Shown: one piece after another, positions 45,331 to 55,555 of the stretch
How the letters are laid out: every line of letters begins with the position of its first letter
Numbering within the stretch: position 1 is the first letter of the stretch
DNA from: Rapana venosa
Taxonomy: Eukaryota > Mollusca > Gastropoda > Neogastropoda > Muricidae
Direction: 5' to 3'
Length of the DNA stretch: 64,000 nucleotides
Assembly (NCBI GenBank): GCA_028751875.1
Contig: CM054135.1
Coordinates: 9,681,946-9,745,945, forward strand
Translations under genes and position numbers: made by a program
Notes under the pieces: model-generated
What the model saw: only the letters and a program-made list of their open reading frames with translations
The model's database searches: none
Told to the model about the DNA's origin: nothing

Positions 45331-45477
45331 TAAATTCCATACATTATTATTATTATTATTAATTTGTATTTTCCAGTGTATTATTTTATCAGTTTTCCTC
45401 TTTTTTTAATGGTAGGCCTACAATTAATTGGTAAAGGTTGCATTTCAGTATTGTCATTAAGAAATTTGTTCTTAGAT

Positions 45478-45630
45478 AGATGGCTTGATGAAAAAAAGCA
45501 AATGCTTGCTTATTCAATGTACGCTTTGATTTGTTGCTTTACAAGATTCAGCGCTATATAAATTCCATACATTATTATTATTATTATTACTACTACTACT
45601 ACTACTACTACTATTATTATTATTATTATC

Positions 45631-45663
<33 letters not shown>

Positions 45664-45690
45664 TGGAAATAAAAATTTGACTTGACACAC
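45478..45690 (+). mobile_element. Retroposon end with a nested short element
   Basis: 'gatggcttgatgaaaaaaag ... cttattcaatgta' is interrupted at about 45521 by cgctttgatttgttgcttta, then GCGCTATATAAATTCCATAC and an (ATT)n run. It continues at about 45659 with 'ccatctggaaataaaa'. The uninterrupted version (cttattcaatgtaccatctg) occurs at about 17391-17410. Confidence 0.7.
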
Positions 45691-45740
45691 ACCAATAATT
45701 ATATGAACACAATTTTATAAAGACTATTGACTAGTAAAAC

Positions 45741-45787
45741 ACACACACACACATACACACGCACACACGCACACACGCACACACTCG

Positions 45788-45842
<55 letters not shown>

Positions 45843-45889
45843 CACAACACATGCGCGCATCATAATGACCATATGACTAGTAAAGACAT

Positions 45890-45956
<67 letters not shown>

Positions 45957-45960
45957 CTCT
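45741..45960. repeat. (CA)n and (CT)n microsatellites
   Basis: CA with CG breaks at about 45741-45849, then a CT run at about 45894-45960. Short related unique strings (attgactagtaaaac, atatgactagtaaagac) sit between the tracts. Confidence 0.9.
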
Positions 45961-46389
45961 TGTTATTGCTGTAGTTGTTACTTTGTTTTTTGTTGTTGGT
46001 TTGTTTTTTGTTTTTTTGTTTGTTTATTTTTTGTTTTGGTGTATGTATGTGTGTGTGTGTGGAGGGGGGAACGGTGTTGGTTTTTAATTTTTAATTTTTT
46101 TCTCATTTGTTTGTTTTTTGTTGTTGTTTTTTTTATTTGTTTGTTTGGGAGGGTGCTTTTGTCTTCTTTTTATTATTATTTTATTTATTTATTTATTTAT
46201 TTTTTTTTTTGGGGGGGGGGGTGGGGGGGGGGGGGGGGGGGTTCTGGGTTTTATTGTTATTGTCTTTTGCTCGTCCGGGGTTGTTTGTTTGTTTTTTCTT
46301 TTTCTCTCTTTTTCTTTTTAAACAAAAAAAAAAGTTTTTTCCCTTTGCTTCTACTTTTTGAAAATATGAGTACTGAGTGCATTTTCAAA

Positions 46390-46460
46390 TGTGACCCCAA
46401 TGGCGGGGACTGGATGTAAAAAAGCACATGAGTACTTATTCATTATCCTGAAAAAAAGAA
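46390..46460 (+). mobile_element. SINE A 3' tail fragment
   Basis: 'ggcggggactggatgtaaaa', 'aagcacatgagtacttattc' and 'attatcctgaaaaaaag'. The same tail recurs at about 47500-47567 and 50010-50078. Confidence 0.75.
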
Positions 46461-46525
46461 TTTGTTTCTATTACTTACAATGTGTAGATGTTCTTTTTAT
46501 GACTTTATTGGCTTTTCCCCCTCTC

Positions 46526-47595
46526 TTTATTATGTGAGTGTATGGGTATTGCACTTATTTTATTATCATGACATTCAATTTGTATGAGTATAATTAAAAA
46601 GTGTTTGTGTTGATCGTGTGCTATGTGAGTATTACATATTTAGTATTATCCCTGAAACACACCCCCCCACCCCCCACCCCCACACACACTCACCCCCCCC
46701 CCCCCCCCCCCCCATCCCCACACACAAACATACACACACGCACTCACTCACTCACTCATATTCTCTCCCTCAATGACTGTATAGGTTTAGATTTCTTCTT
46801 TGTTTTATTTCTTGTTTTTATTGTGTGGATGTATGGGTATTACATTTATTTCATTATCATGACATATAATTTGAAACGAATATAATCTAAAATGAGTGTT
46901 GATGGGATCGCATACTGTTTTGGGAATTATATATTGGATATTATCTCTGAAATACACACACACACACACTCTGTCTCTGTCTCTCTCTCACCTTTTATCG
47001 TCTTGCTTATAGTTATAGTGTATCCTGAGGAAGGATTCATATTTTATATTTTCAATACTTTATTGGACTTGCCTCTGTACTTAAGCTTTAATGAGTGCCC
47101 TATTTCAATATCTTATAGTTATGTGTAACAAGTATGTGTACCATTTGACAATGTGTAGATGTTTATCTTTATGACTTATTAAGTTTGGTTGTGTTATTTT
47201 TCTTGGCTCTGTTGTTGTTCTTGTTGTTGTTGTTTGTCTGTTTTTCTCTTTTTTTATCTTCTTCTGTTGGTTTGGTTTTTCTTCTCTTTTGTTTGTTTGT
47301 TTGTTTGTTTTGGTTAGGGGTTTTTTTGGGAGGTGGGGGGGGGGGGGGTATTTTTAGGGTTTCTTTTATTTGCTTGCTTTGGAAGGGGGGGGGGGGGGGT
47401 GGGGGGGGGGGGGGAGCTGTTTTGAAAAGGGTTATTTCCCCTTGTTTTTATTGTGAGACTGTATAAGTATTGGGTTATTATTATTAAGATGTATCCCTAA
47501 CGGGCGGGGACTGGATGTAAAAAAGCACATGTGTGCTTATTTATTATCCTCGAAATAAAAGACTTTGTCATTGTCATTGTCTCTCTCTCTCTCTC
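46526..47595 (+). repeat. Local duplication, left copy
   Basis: Matches 49012-50110 in order: 'gtgtttgtgttgatcgtgtg', 'tgtttgtcgttgttgttg'-like T/G region, 'aagtattgggttattatta', 'taacgggcggggactggatg', the SINE A tail and 'gtcattgtcattgtctctc'. Within it, a roughly 300-base unit (trailing 'tattatccctgaaacac' or 'tattatctctgaaatacac') occurs twice in tandem. T/G-rich and poly-G stretches differ in length between copies. Confidence 0.85.
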
Positions 47596-47873
47596 TCCCC
47601 TTACGCCAACGACTAAAATATAACAAAGGAGTCATGATGTTCAAGATCATGACAGGAACTGTTCCATCATACTTAAAAGACAAATTCCCCCTAAACCAAT
47701 CCAGAAATACTATAAAGCCCAGTGTCCCTATTCCGAGAATAGACTTATTCAAATCTAGTCTACTTTACTCAGGCCCTATGCTGTGGAACTCCCTTCCAGA
47801 TTCAGTTAAACAACATCAATCAATAACAATCTACAAAACTCAATTATCAACTCACTTGATACATCAACAATAA
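47588..47873 (+). mobile_element. LINE remnant: C-terminal end of reverse-transcriptase ORF
   Basis: The frame reads LRQRLKYNKGVMMFKIMTGT, VPSYLKDKFPL, then PRIDLFKSSLLYSGPMLWNS and LPDSVKQHQ, ending in TAA at 47871-47873. 'YSGPMLWNSLP' and 'VMMFKI-x-G-x-x-P-x-YL' are typical of the extreme C-terminal part of molluscan non-LTR retrotransposon ORF2 proteins. The catalytic domain is missing. Confidence 0.85.
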
Positions 47874-47997
47874 CAAACCACAGTCCATAGCCTTAAAAGC
47901 AAAGTTGCATAATTCCTCCCTTACCTATCTGCCTTTCCATCCTACCTATCTGCCCTTCCCTTCCCTTCACCTGTATGTATGTCAGACTGTTGTCCTC

Positions 47998-48000
47998 TCT

Positions 48001-48046
<46 letters not shown>

Positions 48047-48048
48047 CT

Positions 48049-48081
<33 letters not shown>

Positions 48082-48085
48082 AAAT
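47998..48085. repeat. (CT)n microsatellite
   Basis: CT runs with CCTCT interruptions, followed by T/A-rich sequence (48125-48215). A partial further unit of the local duplication lies at about 48225-48340 (gttaatctgtacgagtataat). Confidence 0.9.
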
Positions 48086-48398
48086 TTTCATTGTTGTTGA
48101 AAAGTGAGTCTAGCAATGTAAGCTTTTTTTTATATTTTATTATTTTTATTTTATTTTTTTTAATTTATTTTTATTTTTTTTAAAATAAAATTATTATTAT
48201 TTTTTATTTTTTTTTAAACTACACTTTAGTTATAAGAAATATATCTATCATAACAATAATATGTGTTAATCTGTACGAGTATAATGAAATAGAGTGTTCA
48301 CAGTGATGATCTGCTATTTTGAGAATGATATTCAGTATTTTTTTTCCTGTCTTTATTTGTCTTGTTTGTTTACAAACAAAAAGCATAAATCTTTAAAC

Positions 48399-48500
48399 AC
48401 ACACACACACACACACACACAACACACACACACACACACACCTCCCCTCTCTCTCCCCATTTCTTCCCCCCCCCCCCCCCCCCCCCCCCCCCCCTTTCTT
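48399..48500. repeat. (CA)n and poly-C at the gap edge
   Basis: CA at about 48399-48441 and a C run at about 48468-48494, directly before the gap. Assembly probably broke at this homopolymer. Confidence 0.9.
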
Positions 48501-49000
48501 NNNNNNNNNNNNNNNNNNNNNNNNNNNNNNNNNNNNNNNNNNNNNNNNNNNNNNNNNNNNNNNNNNNNNNNNNNNNNNNNNNNNNNNNNNNNNNNNNNNN
48601 NNNNNNNNNNNNNNNNNNNNNNNNNNNNNNNNNNNNNNNNNNNNNNNNNNNNNNNNNNNNNNNNNNNNNNNNNNNNNNNNNNNNNNNNNNNNNNNNNNNN
48701 NNNNNNNNNNNNNNNNNNNNNNNNNNNNNNNNNNNNNNNNNNNNNNNNNNNNNNNNNNNNNNNNNNNNNNNNNNNNNNNNNNNNNNNNNNNNNNNNNNNN
48801 NNNNNNNNNNNNNNNNNNNNNNNNNNNNNNNNNNNNNNNNNNNNNNNNNNNNNNNNNNNNNNNNNNNNNNNNNNNNNNNNNNNNNNNNNNNNNNNNNNNN
48901 NNNNNNNNNNNNNNNNNNNNNNNNNNNNNNNNNNNNNNNNNNNNNNNNNNNNNNNNNNNNNNNNNNNNNNNNNNNNNNNNNNNNNNNNNNNNNNNNNNNN
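48501..49000. other. Assembly gap of exactly 500 N
   Basis: A round-number run of Ns, so the true distance is unknown. It is bracketed by the two copies of the local duplication and by poly-C on its left edge. Frames crossing it have no meaning. Confidence 0.99.
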
Positions 49001-49011
49001 TCCCCCCTCTT

Positions 49012-49176
49012 TTTTTATGAGAGTGAGGGGTATTGCTTTTATTTTATTACCATGACATTCAATTTGCATGAACATAATTAAAAAGTGTTTGTGTTGATCG
49101 TGTGCTATGTGAGTATTACATATTTAGTATTATCCCTGAAACCCCCCCCCCCCCCCCCCCACACCACACACACACT

Positions 49177-49207
<31 letters not shown>

Positions 49208-50110
49208 GCGCGCGCGCTCAAACACACACCACCCCACACAAAACACATACTCACTCACTCACCCACCCATATTCTCTCCCTAAACGACTGTATAGTTTTT
49301 AATTTCTTCTTGATTTGTTTCTTGTTTTTATTGTGTGGATGTATGGGTATTAAATTTATTTCATTATCATGACATATAATTTGAAACGAGTATAATCTAA
49401 AATGAGTGTTGATGGATCGCATACTGTTTTGGGATTTATATATTGGATATTATCTCTGAAATACACACACACACACTCTCTGTCTCTGTCTCTCTCTCTC
49501 TCACCTTTTATCGTCCTGCTTATAGTCATAGTATATCCTGATGAAGGATTCATATTTTTATATTTTCAATACTTTATTGGACTTGCCTCTGTACTTAAGT
49601 TTAATGAGTGCCCTATTTCAATATCTTATAATTATGTGTAACAGTATGTGTACCATTTGACAATGGGGTAGATGTTTATCTTTATGACTTATTAATTTTG
49701 GTTGTGTTATTTTTCTTGGCTTTGTTGTTGCTCTTGTTCTTGCTGTTGTTGTTTGTCTGTTTTTCTCTTTTTTATCATCTTTTGTTGTTTGGTTTTTCCT
49801 TCTCTTTTATTTGTTTGTTTGTTTTGGTTAGGGTTTTTTGGGGGTGGGGTAGGGGTGGGGTATTCTTAGGATTTTCTTTTTAATTGCTTGCTTTTTTTTT
49901 GGGGGGGAGGTTTGTTGGGGGGGAGCTGTTTTGAAAAGGGTTATTTCCCTTGTTTTTATTGCGAGACTGTATAAGTATTGGGTTATTATTATTAAGATGT
50001 ATCCCTAACGGGCGGGGACTGGATGTAAAAAAGCACATGTGTGCTTATTCATTAATCCTCGAAATAAAAGAATTTGTCATTGTCATTGTCATTGTCTCTC
50101 TCTCTCTCTC
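49012..50110 (+). repeat. Local duplication, right copy
   Basis: Second copy of 46526-47595, offset by about 2.5 kb, with small substitutions and different poly-C/poly-G lengths. It ends in the same SINE A tail and tcattg repeats. It lacks the LINE ORF end that follows the left copy; here a CT/CA tract follows (50093-50186). Confidence 0.85.
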
Positions 50111-50141
50111 CTCTCTCTCTCTCCCTCTCTTCTCTCTCTCT

Positions 50142-50187
<46 letters not shown>

Positions 50188-50774
50188 GATTCAAAGTCAA
50201 AACCTGGTAATCACAGACCATGCAGTCACGCTGACATGTAACAGTAGGACAACATGGAATTGCATATATTTTTAAGCTATCGAAAAAAAAAAAAAAAAAA
50301 AAGTAATAACAGGGTGAGGCTTGCGAAAGTGAGTTCTTCTTCTTTCTTTCTTTCGATTGTATTAAAGTCCCAGTGCCGTTATCCGATTTAGGGACTGTAT
50401 CAACCAACCAACCACTACCACCAAGCCACTCTATGAAAGACGACTACGCTGTCTACACGACCAGCGATGTTTTGATTTGATTATATTAAAGTCAGAGCCC
50501 AGCCGAGCTATCCGATTTAGCGCCTGCACTATCGACCAACGCGACAGTGAGGATTTGCACTCTGCTTTTAAAAGTGCCATCCTTTGCAATAGGCTGCTCA
50601 CTACTAATTAATGAAAATACAGAATTTGTTTTTTTAAAGTCAGGTAGGCCTACTCCCCAAAATTAATGTTCTTGTTGATGAATGACAGTCTTATTTTTCT
50701 TTGAAAAATTACGCCTAAATGCATGAAAAACAATTGGTTTTGTTTTGTTTCTTTGTTGTTGCTGGTGTTGTTAC

Positions 50775-50885
50775 TTCAGATCAGTTTTTCAGTTTTTCCA
50801 TTGTGCAACTAGGAGTGAAAAATCTTTCCCTTAGGCAAGGAGTACTGAAGTGGGAATTTTTGCTTTCCTGAGTTTTGAGGGGGCG
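50775..50885 (+). repeat. Dispersed repeat G, copy 2
   Basis: 'cagtttttccattgtgcaac', 'ccttaggcaaggagtactga' and 'tgggaatttttgctttcc'. Same family as the piece inside the ATP5PD intron 4 array. Confidence 0.72.
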
Positions 50886-51181
50886 TGATACAAAGTTATG
50901 TAAGTGAAAACAGCTTCCTGTTCTCGGTGGGTTTTTCGAGAAGCTTTTGTCTTTAAGTCTGCTAGGCGCGGTTTTTGCAAAGGGAAATTTTGCAAAAAAC
51001 CCGCAAAATTTAGGGGGCAGCATGCCTCGTGGCTACACAATTTGGACCCTCCTCTTTAAAACTGCAGGGAAACACTTTTTTTTTATTTGCTTTCCCCCTT
51101 GTTATACTTAAAAATTATGACCCCACTTTTTATAAGGTAAAAAGGTTTAAAAGTGTCCCAAACCTATAAGGTTTTAGGGGG

Positions 51182-51335
51182 GCGAGGCGTCGAGACCTCA
51201 CTTCTCTAGGGCCAGCGTTTGAGGGGAGTGCCCATCTCCTCTCCCCCGTGCTTTACCTTCCCTGACCCAAAGAGGCAGGTACCCATTTTTCGCTGGGGGA
51301 AAGACTGAAGCCAAGGGACGCAAACAGTCACCATC
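51182..51335 (-). mobile_element. Dispersed repeat family C, degraded copy
   Basis: On the minus strand it shows 'gcagcaatgggtacctgcct'-like, 'gggaaggtaaagcacgggg', 'gagaggagatgggcac' and 'gaagtgaggtctcgacgcc' in the order seen at 6296-6512 and 24655-24880, with homopolymer-type changes. Confidence 0.7.
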
Positions 51336-51599
51336 CCAAATGGGAACCAGCTCGGAGCTTAACTTGGCTGGGGGGGAAAGGAGTCTCGCCCCGGGTACCC
51401 GGAATGCAAGCAAATTTAAACCCCCCTTTCCCACCCGCCCCCCCCCCCCCTCCCCCTTCCCCCCCCCCCTAAACACCCCAAAACTTTCATTTATTTTATT
51501 TATTTATACCACATTAAGTCATGGCAGATTTCTCTTCGTGAAATTCAGGCTTTTCTCCCCGGGGAGAGCACGTCGCCAAAAGAGCAGCCCCACCCATTT

Positions 51600-51890
51600 T
51601 TTTTTCTTTTTCTGTCTGCAACTGTATTTCTTTCCCTATCAGTGTGGCTTTTTTCTACAGAATTTTGCCAGGGATAACTCTCTTGTTGCCGTGGGTTCTT
51701 TTACATGCGCTAAATAATTATGTGTAACACATGGGACCTTGGTTTATTGTCTCATCCAAAAGACTAGCACCCAGACCACCACTCATGGTCCAAACAGGAT
51801 TCAAACCATGGCACACTTCCGACATGGACTTTTCGCTTTCTAGGCAGGCGCGTTACCTATAGACCACTGATCCACCTACCCTTCCTCCCC
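51600..51890 (-). mobile_element. SINE family B copy
   Basis: Minus strand: head 'gtggtctataggtaacgcg' with 'cctgcctagaaagcg', then 'gagtggtggtctgggtgc' and core 'CTTTTGGATGAGACAATAAA'. It continues with 'gtaaaagaacccacggcaac' and 'ggcaaaattctgtagaaaaa', and the degraded 3' part continues to about 51520. It lies inside the low-quality zone, but this stretch itself is clean. Confidence 0.8.
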
Positions 51891-52463
51891 CTAATCTACC
51901 TCCCTCCCCCAACCTATCCCCTCCTTCTCGCTAACCTACCCCCTCCCTCCGCATATCTGTTCACTCCTCCCTCCCCCAAACCTACCCCTCTTCCTCCTTC
52001 CTATCCCCTCCCTCCCCTGACGTCTCCCCTCCCGAACTTACCTCTTCTCTGTATTCTACCCCCTGATCTTCCACCCTAAATTACCCACACCTCTCCCCTA
52101 ATCTACCTCCCCTATTCTATCCTCTCCTAACTTAAATACTTATAAGATAAAATAGAATGACAGCTTTATCACCCACACATAGCATGACACATGTAAACAC
52201 GAAAATCCATAGCTTGAAGAAAGTTGTCATTGGCAATTTGCTGTAGAAAATAACACTATTTTAACGAAACAACTACACAGACAGGTGCAAAGCTAAAGAT
52301 GATGTGTGTGAGAGCTTTTCCTTCCTCACTTACCTGCCACCACCCCCCCCCCCCCTCCCACACATCCCCCCTGTAGCTACCCCCCCCCCCCCCCTCTATC
52401 CCCCAAACCACCCATCTCTCCCCCCTCTTCCCGTTTGAGAGCTACCCTCCCCCCTCCCTTTAT

Positions 52464-52464
<1 letters not shown>
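51890..52464. other. C/T-rich stretch, no gene
   Basis: About 250 bases of cctaccccctccctcc-type sequence, a short unique segment (about 52140-52330), then more C-rich sequence leading into the poly-C run. Confidence 0.6.

Positions 52465-52556
<92 letters not shown>
52465..52556. repeat. 92-base poly-C run
   Basis: 92 consecutive C residues, the longest homopolymer in the window. It is probably inflated or artefactual given the quality of its surroundings. Confidence 0.95.
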
Positions 52557-52779
52557 AGTTATGTTTGCATTTTAAAGTTTTTTTTTTCAAAGGGTATTTA
52601 GCTTTTTTGGACATTTTAATGGAAAAAAATTTTTTCATTCTATCTTATGGCAAAAAAATACCTCCTTTCATAGGTATCATAAACATTTTAATTTTCCTTT
52701 ATATAGGGAAAAAAATTCTTTTGCAAGCCCGGGAAAAAAGAAAAAAAAAGGGGGGGGGCGCTGGTTGGGGGGGACGCGT

Positions 52780-52945
52780 CCCCGTTTCCCCCCGGGGGGG
52801 GGAGCGGGCCCGAATTTACGGAGAGAAATCTTCCGTGCCCTTTAAGTGGTATGAAAGGGAAATTTTCGGGAAGCGCTTTATTTTTTTGTTTAAAAAGTTT
52901 CGGGGCTATTTAAATTCCATAATTTTTATTATTATATTGTTTGCC
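52780..52945 (+). mobile_element. Degraded SINE B end plus short ATT-tailed module
   Basis: 'gcccgaatttacggagagaa' and 'aagtggtatgaaagggaa' are the B 3' part. 'gaagcgctttattttttt', 'ggggctatttaaattccata' and ATT repeats are the short module. Most differences from clean copies extend a homopolymer. Confidence 0.6.
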
Positions 52946-53079
52946 CTCACCCCGGGAAGCCCAAAGATAAAAGTTTGTATCGATGGAAATGAAGCAGCAA
53001 TTTTTATATAAAATTTGTAGACTCTACTGTTTCCAAATGTCTGAAGAAGGGACAAGGGGGAAACGGGAATATTTGAAAA

Positions 53080-53123
<44 letters not shown>

Positions 53124-53510
53124 GGTACCCGGGGGGGGGGGGGAAAGAGGGGGGAGGAGGTAACCGGGGGGGGGGGGGGGGAAGAGGAGGGGGAGGAGGT
53201 ACCCTGGGAGGGGGGGCCAAAGGGGTTTTTTTTGGGGGGCTTTTTGGGGGGGAGGGGGGGGGGGTGGGGGGTGGGGTGGAGGGGGGAATGGGTAGCTTGG
53301 GGGAAAGGAATAGAGGGAGGGATAGTGGGGGGGGGGGAGAAAGGGAGGGGTACTGGGGGGGGGAGGGGGTTTGGGGGGGGGGGGGAGGGTTTTAAGGAGG
53401 GGGGGGGGAGGGGGGTTGGGTGGAGGGAGGGGAAAACTTGGGGAAGGGGGGGGGTAGCTGAGGGGATAAGGGTGGGTGGGGGTGGAGGGGGAGCTTGGAA
53501 TAGGGTTTTA
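53080..53510. repeat. Poly-G-rich block
   Basis: A 43-base G run at 53080-53122, then G-dominated sequence with scattered A and T to about 53510. It produces a long glycine-rich frame (plus) and proline-rich frames (minus), neither credible as genes. Confidence 0.9.
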
Positions 53511-54182
53511 GTATGAGGAGGGTTAACACCCCCTCCAAAAAAAAAAACAAACCCCCAAAAAACCCCCCTTGGGGTGGGGGGTAGTTTTTTTCCCAAATTA
53601 TCTGTGCATTTTTTTTATCGGGACTCATTACAGAAAACCCGGAAAGGGGTCAAAAATTTGCCCATTTCAAGGAGACTTGCTAACTTTGTTGTTTGTTCAC
53701 TATGATCATCAGTATTTGTGTACAAAACTGGCTTGCCCTTTTCCCCTTCATGTCGAATTTACATCTTTTGGGGGCTGTTTTATTGCGCTTTTTAACCCCT
53801 TTTTCTATATCTTTTTATTCATTTAATTTTTTTGTTTTCAAAAAGTTAGTATGTGGGGCCAACCCTTTGTTCGAAAAGCGCTTTGTGGTACCTCTACCCA
53901 AAAAAGGAAGGATAAGGTCTCGAGAAAAAGTCCATTATCATTATCTTTGTATTGTTATTTTCATTATCAATAGTAGTAGCCCGCGGTGGCCCGCAGCAGT
54001 AGTACTACAAATGCAGTTTGCCCAAAAGCAGCAGTAGTAGTGTTATTGTGTTGTTGTTTTTTGGGGTTTTTGACAGAAAGGACTTGCAATTTTGATGGGC
54101 CCGTCATGAAGATGGCTGTTTACTCTTTTGGGGGTTGTTTCCGGTTTTTTATTGGAAGTTTGTTTTATATTGTGGGATGGAA

Positions 54183-54590
54183 AGAAGTTCGTTTTAAAAG
54201 AGTTTTTTTAGGGTGTGGATAATGCAGAAGTTTTGTTTAAAGAATTGTTTTTTGGGTCGTGGATAATGCAGAAGTTCGTTTTAAAAGGTTTTTTTTAGAT
54301 CGTGGATGATTTCGAAGGTTTGTTTAAAAGAGGTTTTTTTAGATCGTGGATAATGGGAGAAGTTCGTTTTAAAAGAGTTGTTTTAGATCGTGGGGTGGGT
54401 TTCAGAAGTTTGTTTTAAAAGAGGGTTTTTTTAGATCGTGCATGATGCAGAATTTTTGTTTTTAAAAAAAGTTGTTTGAATGTGGATGGGGGCAGAATTT
54501 CGGGTTTTAAAAAAAAGTTGTTTTTTGATTGGAATGACAAAAAGTTCGTTTTTGTGAGTTGTTTTAGTCGTTGATGATTTAGGTGTTTGG
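54183..54590 (+). repeat. Roughly 45-bp minisatellite, about nine units
   Basis: The unit consists of 'ttttttagatcgtggataat', 'gcagaagttcgttttaaaag' and 'agg'. It repeats from about 54183 to 54590, with unit ends decaying into poly-T or poly-G. It lies in the low-quality zone, so unit divergence is partly unreliable. Confidence 0.85.
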
Positions 54591-54699
54591 AGGGGTTGCT
54601 TTTTGGGGGGGTAAAAGCTTTTAGGCCATCTAACGGGGCATACTTAAAATTTCCACACATTTAAAAATAAAGTTTATGTATTATGTGTCCCTCATTTTG

Positions 54700-54860
54700 G
54701 GAAAGGGTGCCTCGGTGGTTGGCTCAACCCGGGCCCTTTAGATCACTTGCACAATGCTCTAACCCTAGGCTATCCCGCCCTCCTCCGCTACAATTAGAAG
54801 TTAAAAGTTCCCCTTTGGGCCGGCCATTTTGAACAGGCGCAAAATAAAAAGACCAGACTT
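54700..54860 (-). mobile_element. SINE A head fragment
   Basis: Minus strand: 'gggcgggatagcctagggtt', 'agagcattgtgcaagtgatc' and a B-box remnant 'cccgggttgagcc'. It is truncated after about 65 bases. The rest of the interval is not assignable. Confidence 0.6.
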
Positions 54861-55169
54861 TTTTTGTTTGCAAAAAATAGTCATGATACCGAATTTCAAG
54901 GTTTTTTAAGGACATGGGTCGGGTTTATGGGCAAAGTATTCAAGTTTCTTTTCCCTTTATTTGAAGCTTGGGGAGATGCAAAAAAAAAACTATTGTTTAC
55001 TACAATGGGTGCTAATGAGAGGTACATGCATAGGTTACAAAAAAACTTGCATGTGGGACGGGACAAAACACCCCCAAAGGCCTAGTTGTGCCAGTTTCAG
55101 ACCCCTTTTTTCTTCAAATTTCCCCAGCTTTGAGCTCCCAAAGGGTTCCCCCCTTGGTGAATTTTTTTT

Positions 55170-55171
55170 GG

Positions 55172-55212
<41 letters not shown>
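55170..55212. repeat. Poly-C run
   Basis: About 36 consecutive C's (about 55177-55212) at the right edge of the low-quality zone, abutting module E of the next SINE. Confidence 0.9.
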
Positions 55213-55555
55213 TGCCGTTAGATAACTGCATTCCGACTTCAGGTGTGATGTCTACACACAACAGCTGTATGTACGCATTTAAAAAAAAAAAAAGTCATCC
55301 GTTCCTACAAGCACAAAATGGCCTACTCTTCTGAAAGGCGGAACAGATTTTATGTGTACGCAAGATGTTCTGCGTGCATCTGGACACACGGGGCCTCGGT
55401 TTATAGTCTCATCCAAAGGACTTTTGACATTGATTTCAATTTTCTCATCAAACTGGGAGGTAGGGGCAAGGCTGGGGAACGAACCCAGAACCTCATGGTT
55501 TACTTCTTAGGCAGGTGAACATCTTAACCATCCTGCCACTTTCCTTCTCGTTTCA
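55205..55555 (-). mobile_element. SINE with GGCAGGATGG head and module E start
   Basis: Minus strand: 'agtggcaggatggttaagat', 'gttcacctgcctaagaagta' and B box 'tctgggttcgttcccc'. Next come 'caatttt...aatcaatgtcaaaag', core 'ctttggatgagactataaac', 'ccgcctttcagaagagtagg', and 'gaagtcggaatgcagttatc' (start of tail E) cut by the poly-C run. It is the cleanest copy of this head type. Confidence 0.83.

Larger units (their letters stand above)
50880..55200. other. Low-quality-looking consensus zone
   Basis: Known repeats can still be recognised here, but their mismatches turn bases into a copy of the neighbouring base: the short module at 52870-52945 reads tttatttttttgtttaaaa where the clean copy has tttgatttgttgctttaca. 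Long G and C runs abound (C at 52465-52556; G at 53080-53122 and on to about 53500). No gene should be called here; glycine- and proline-rich frames are artefacts. Confidence 0.7.

Noticed and set aside
48294..49075. Open frames of about 250 codons across the gap
   Set aside because: Most of their length is Ns.
52983..53596. Glycine-rich (plus) and proline-rich (minus) proteins of 148-190 residues
   Set aside because: They come from a poly-G block in a zone of doubtful consensus; there are no domains, no splice context and no credible codon use.
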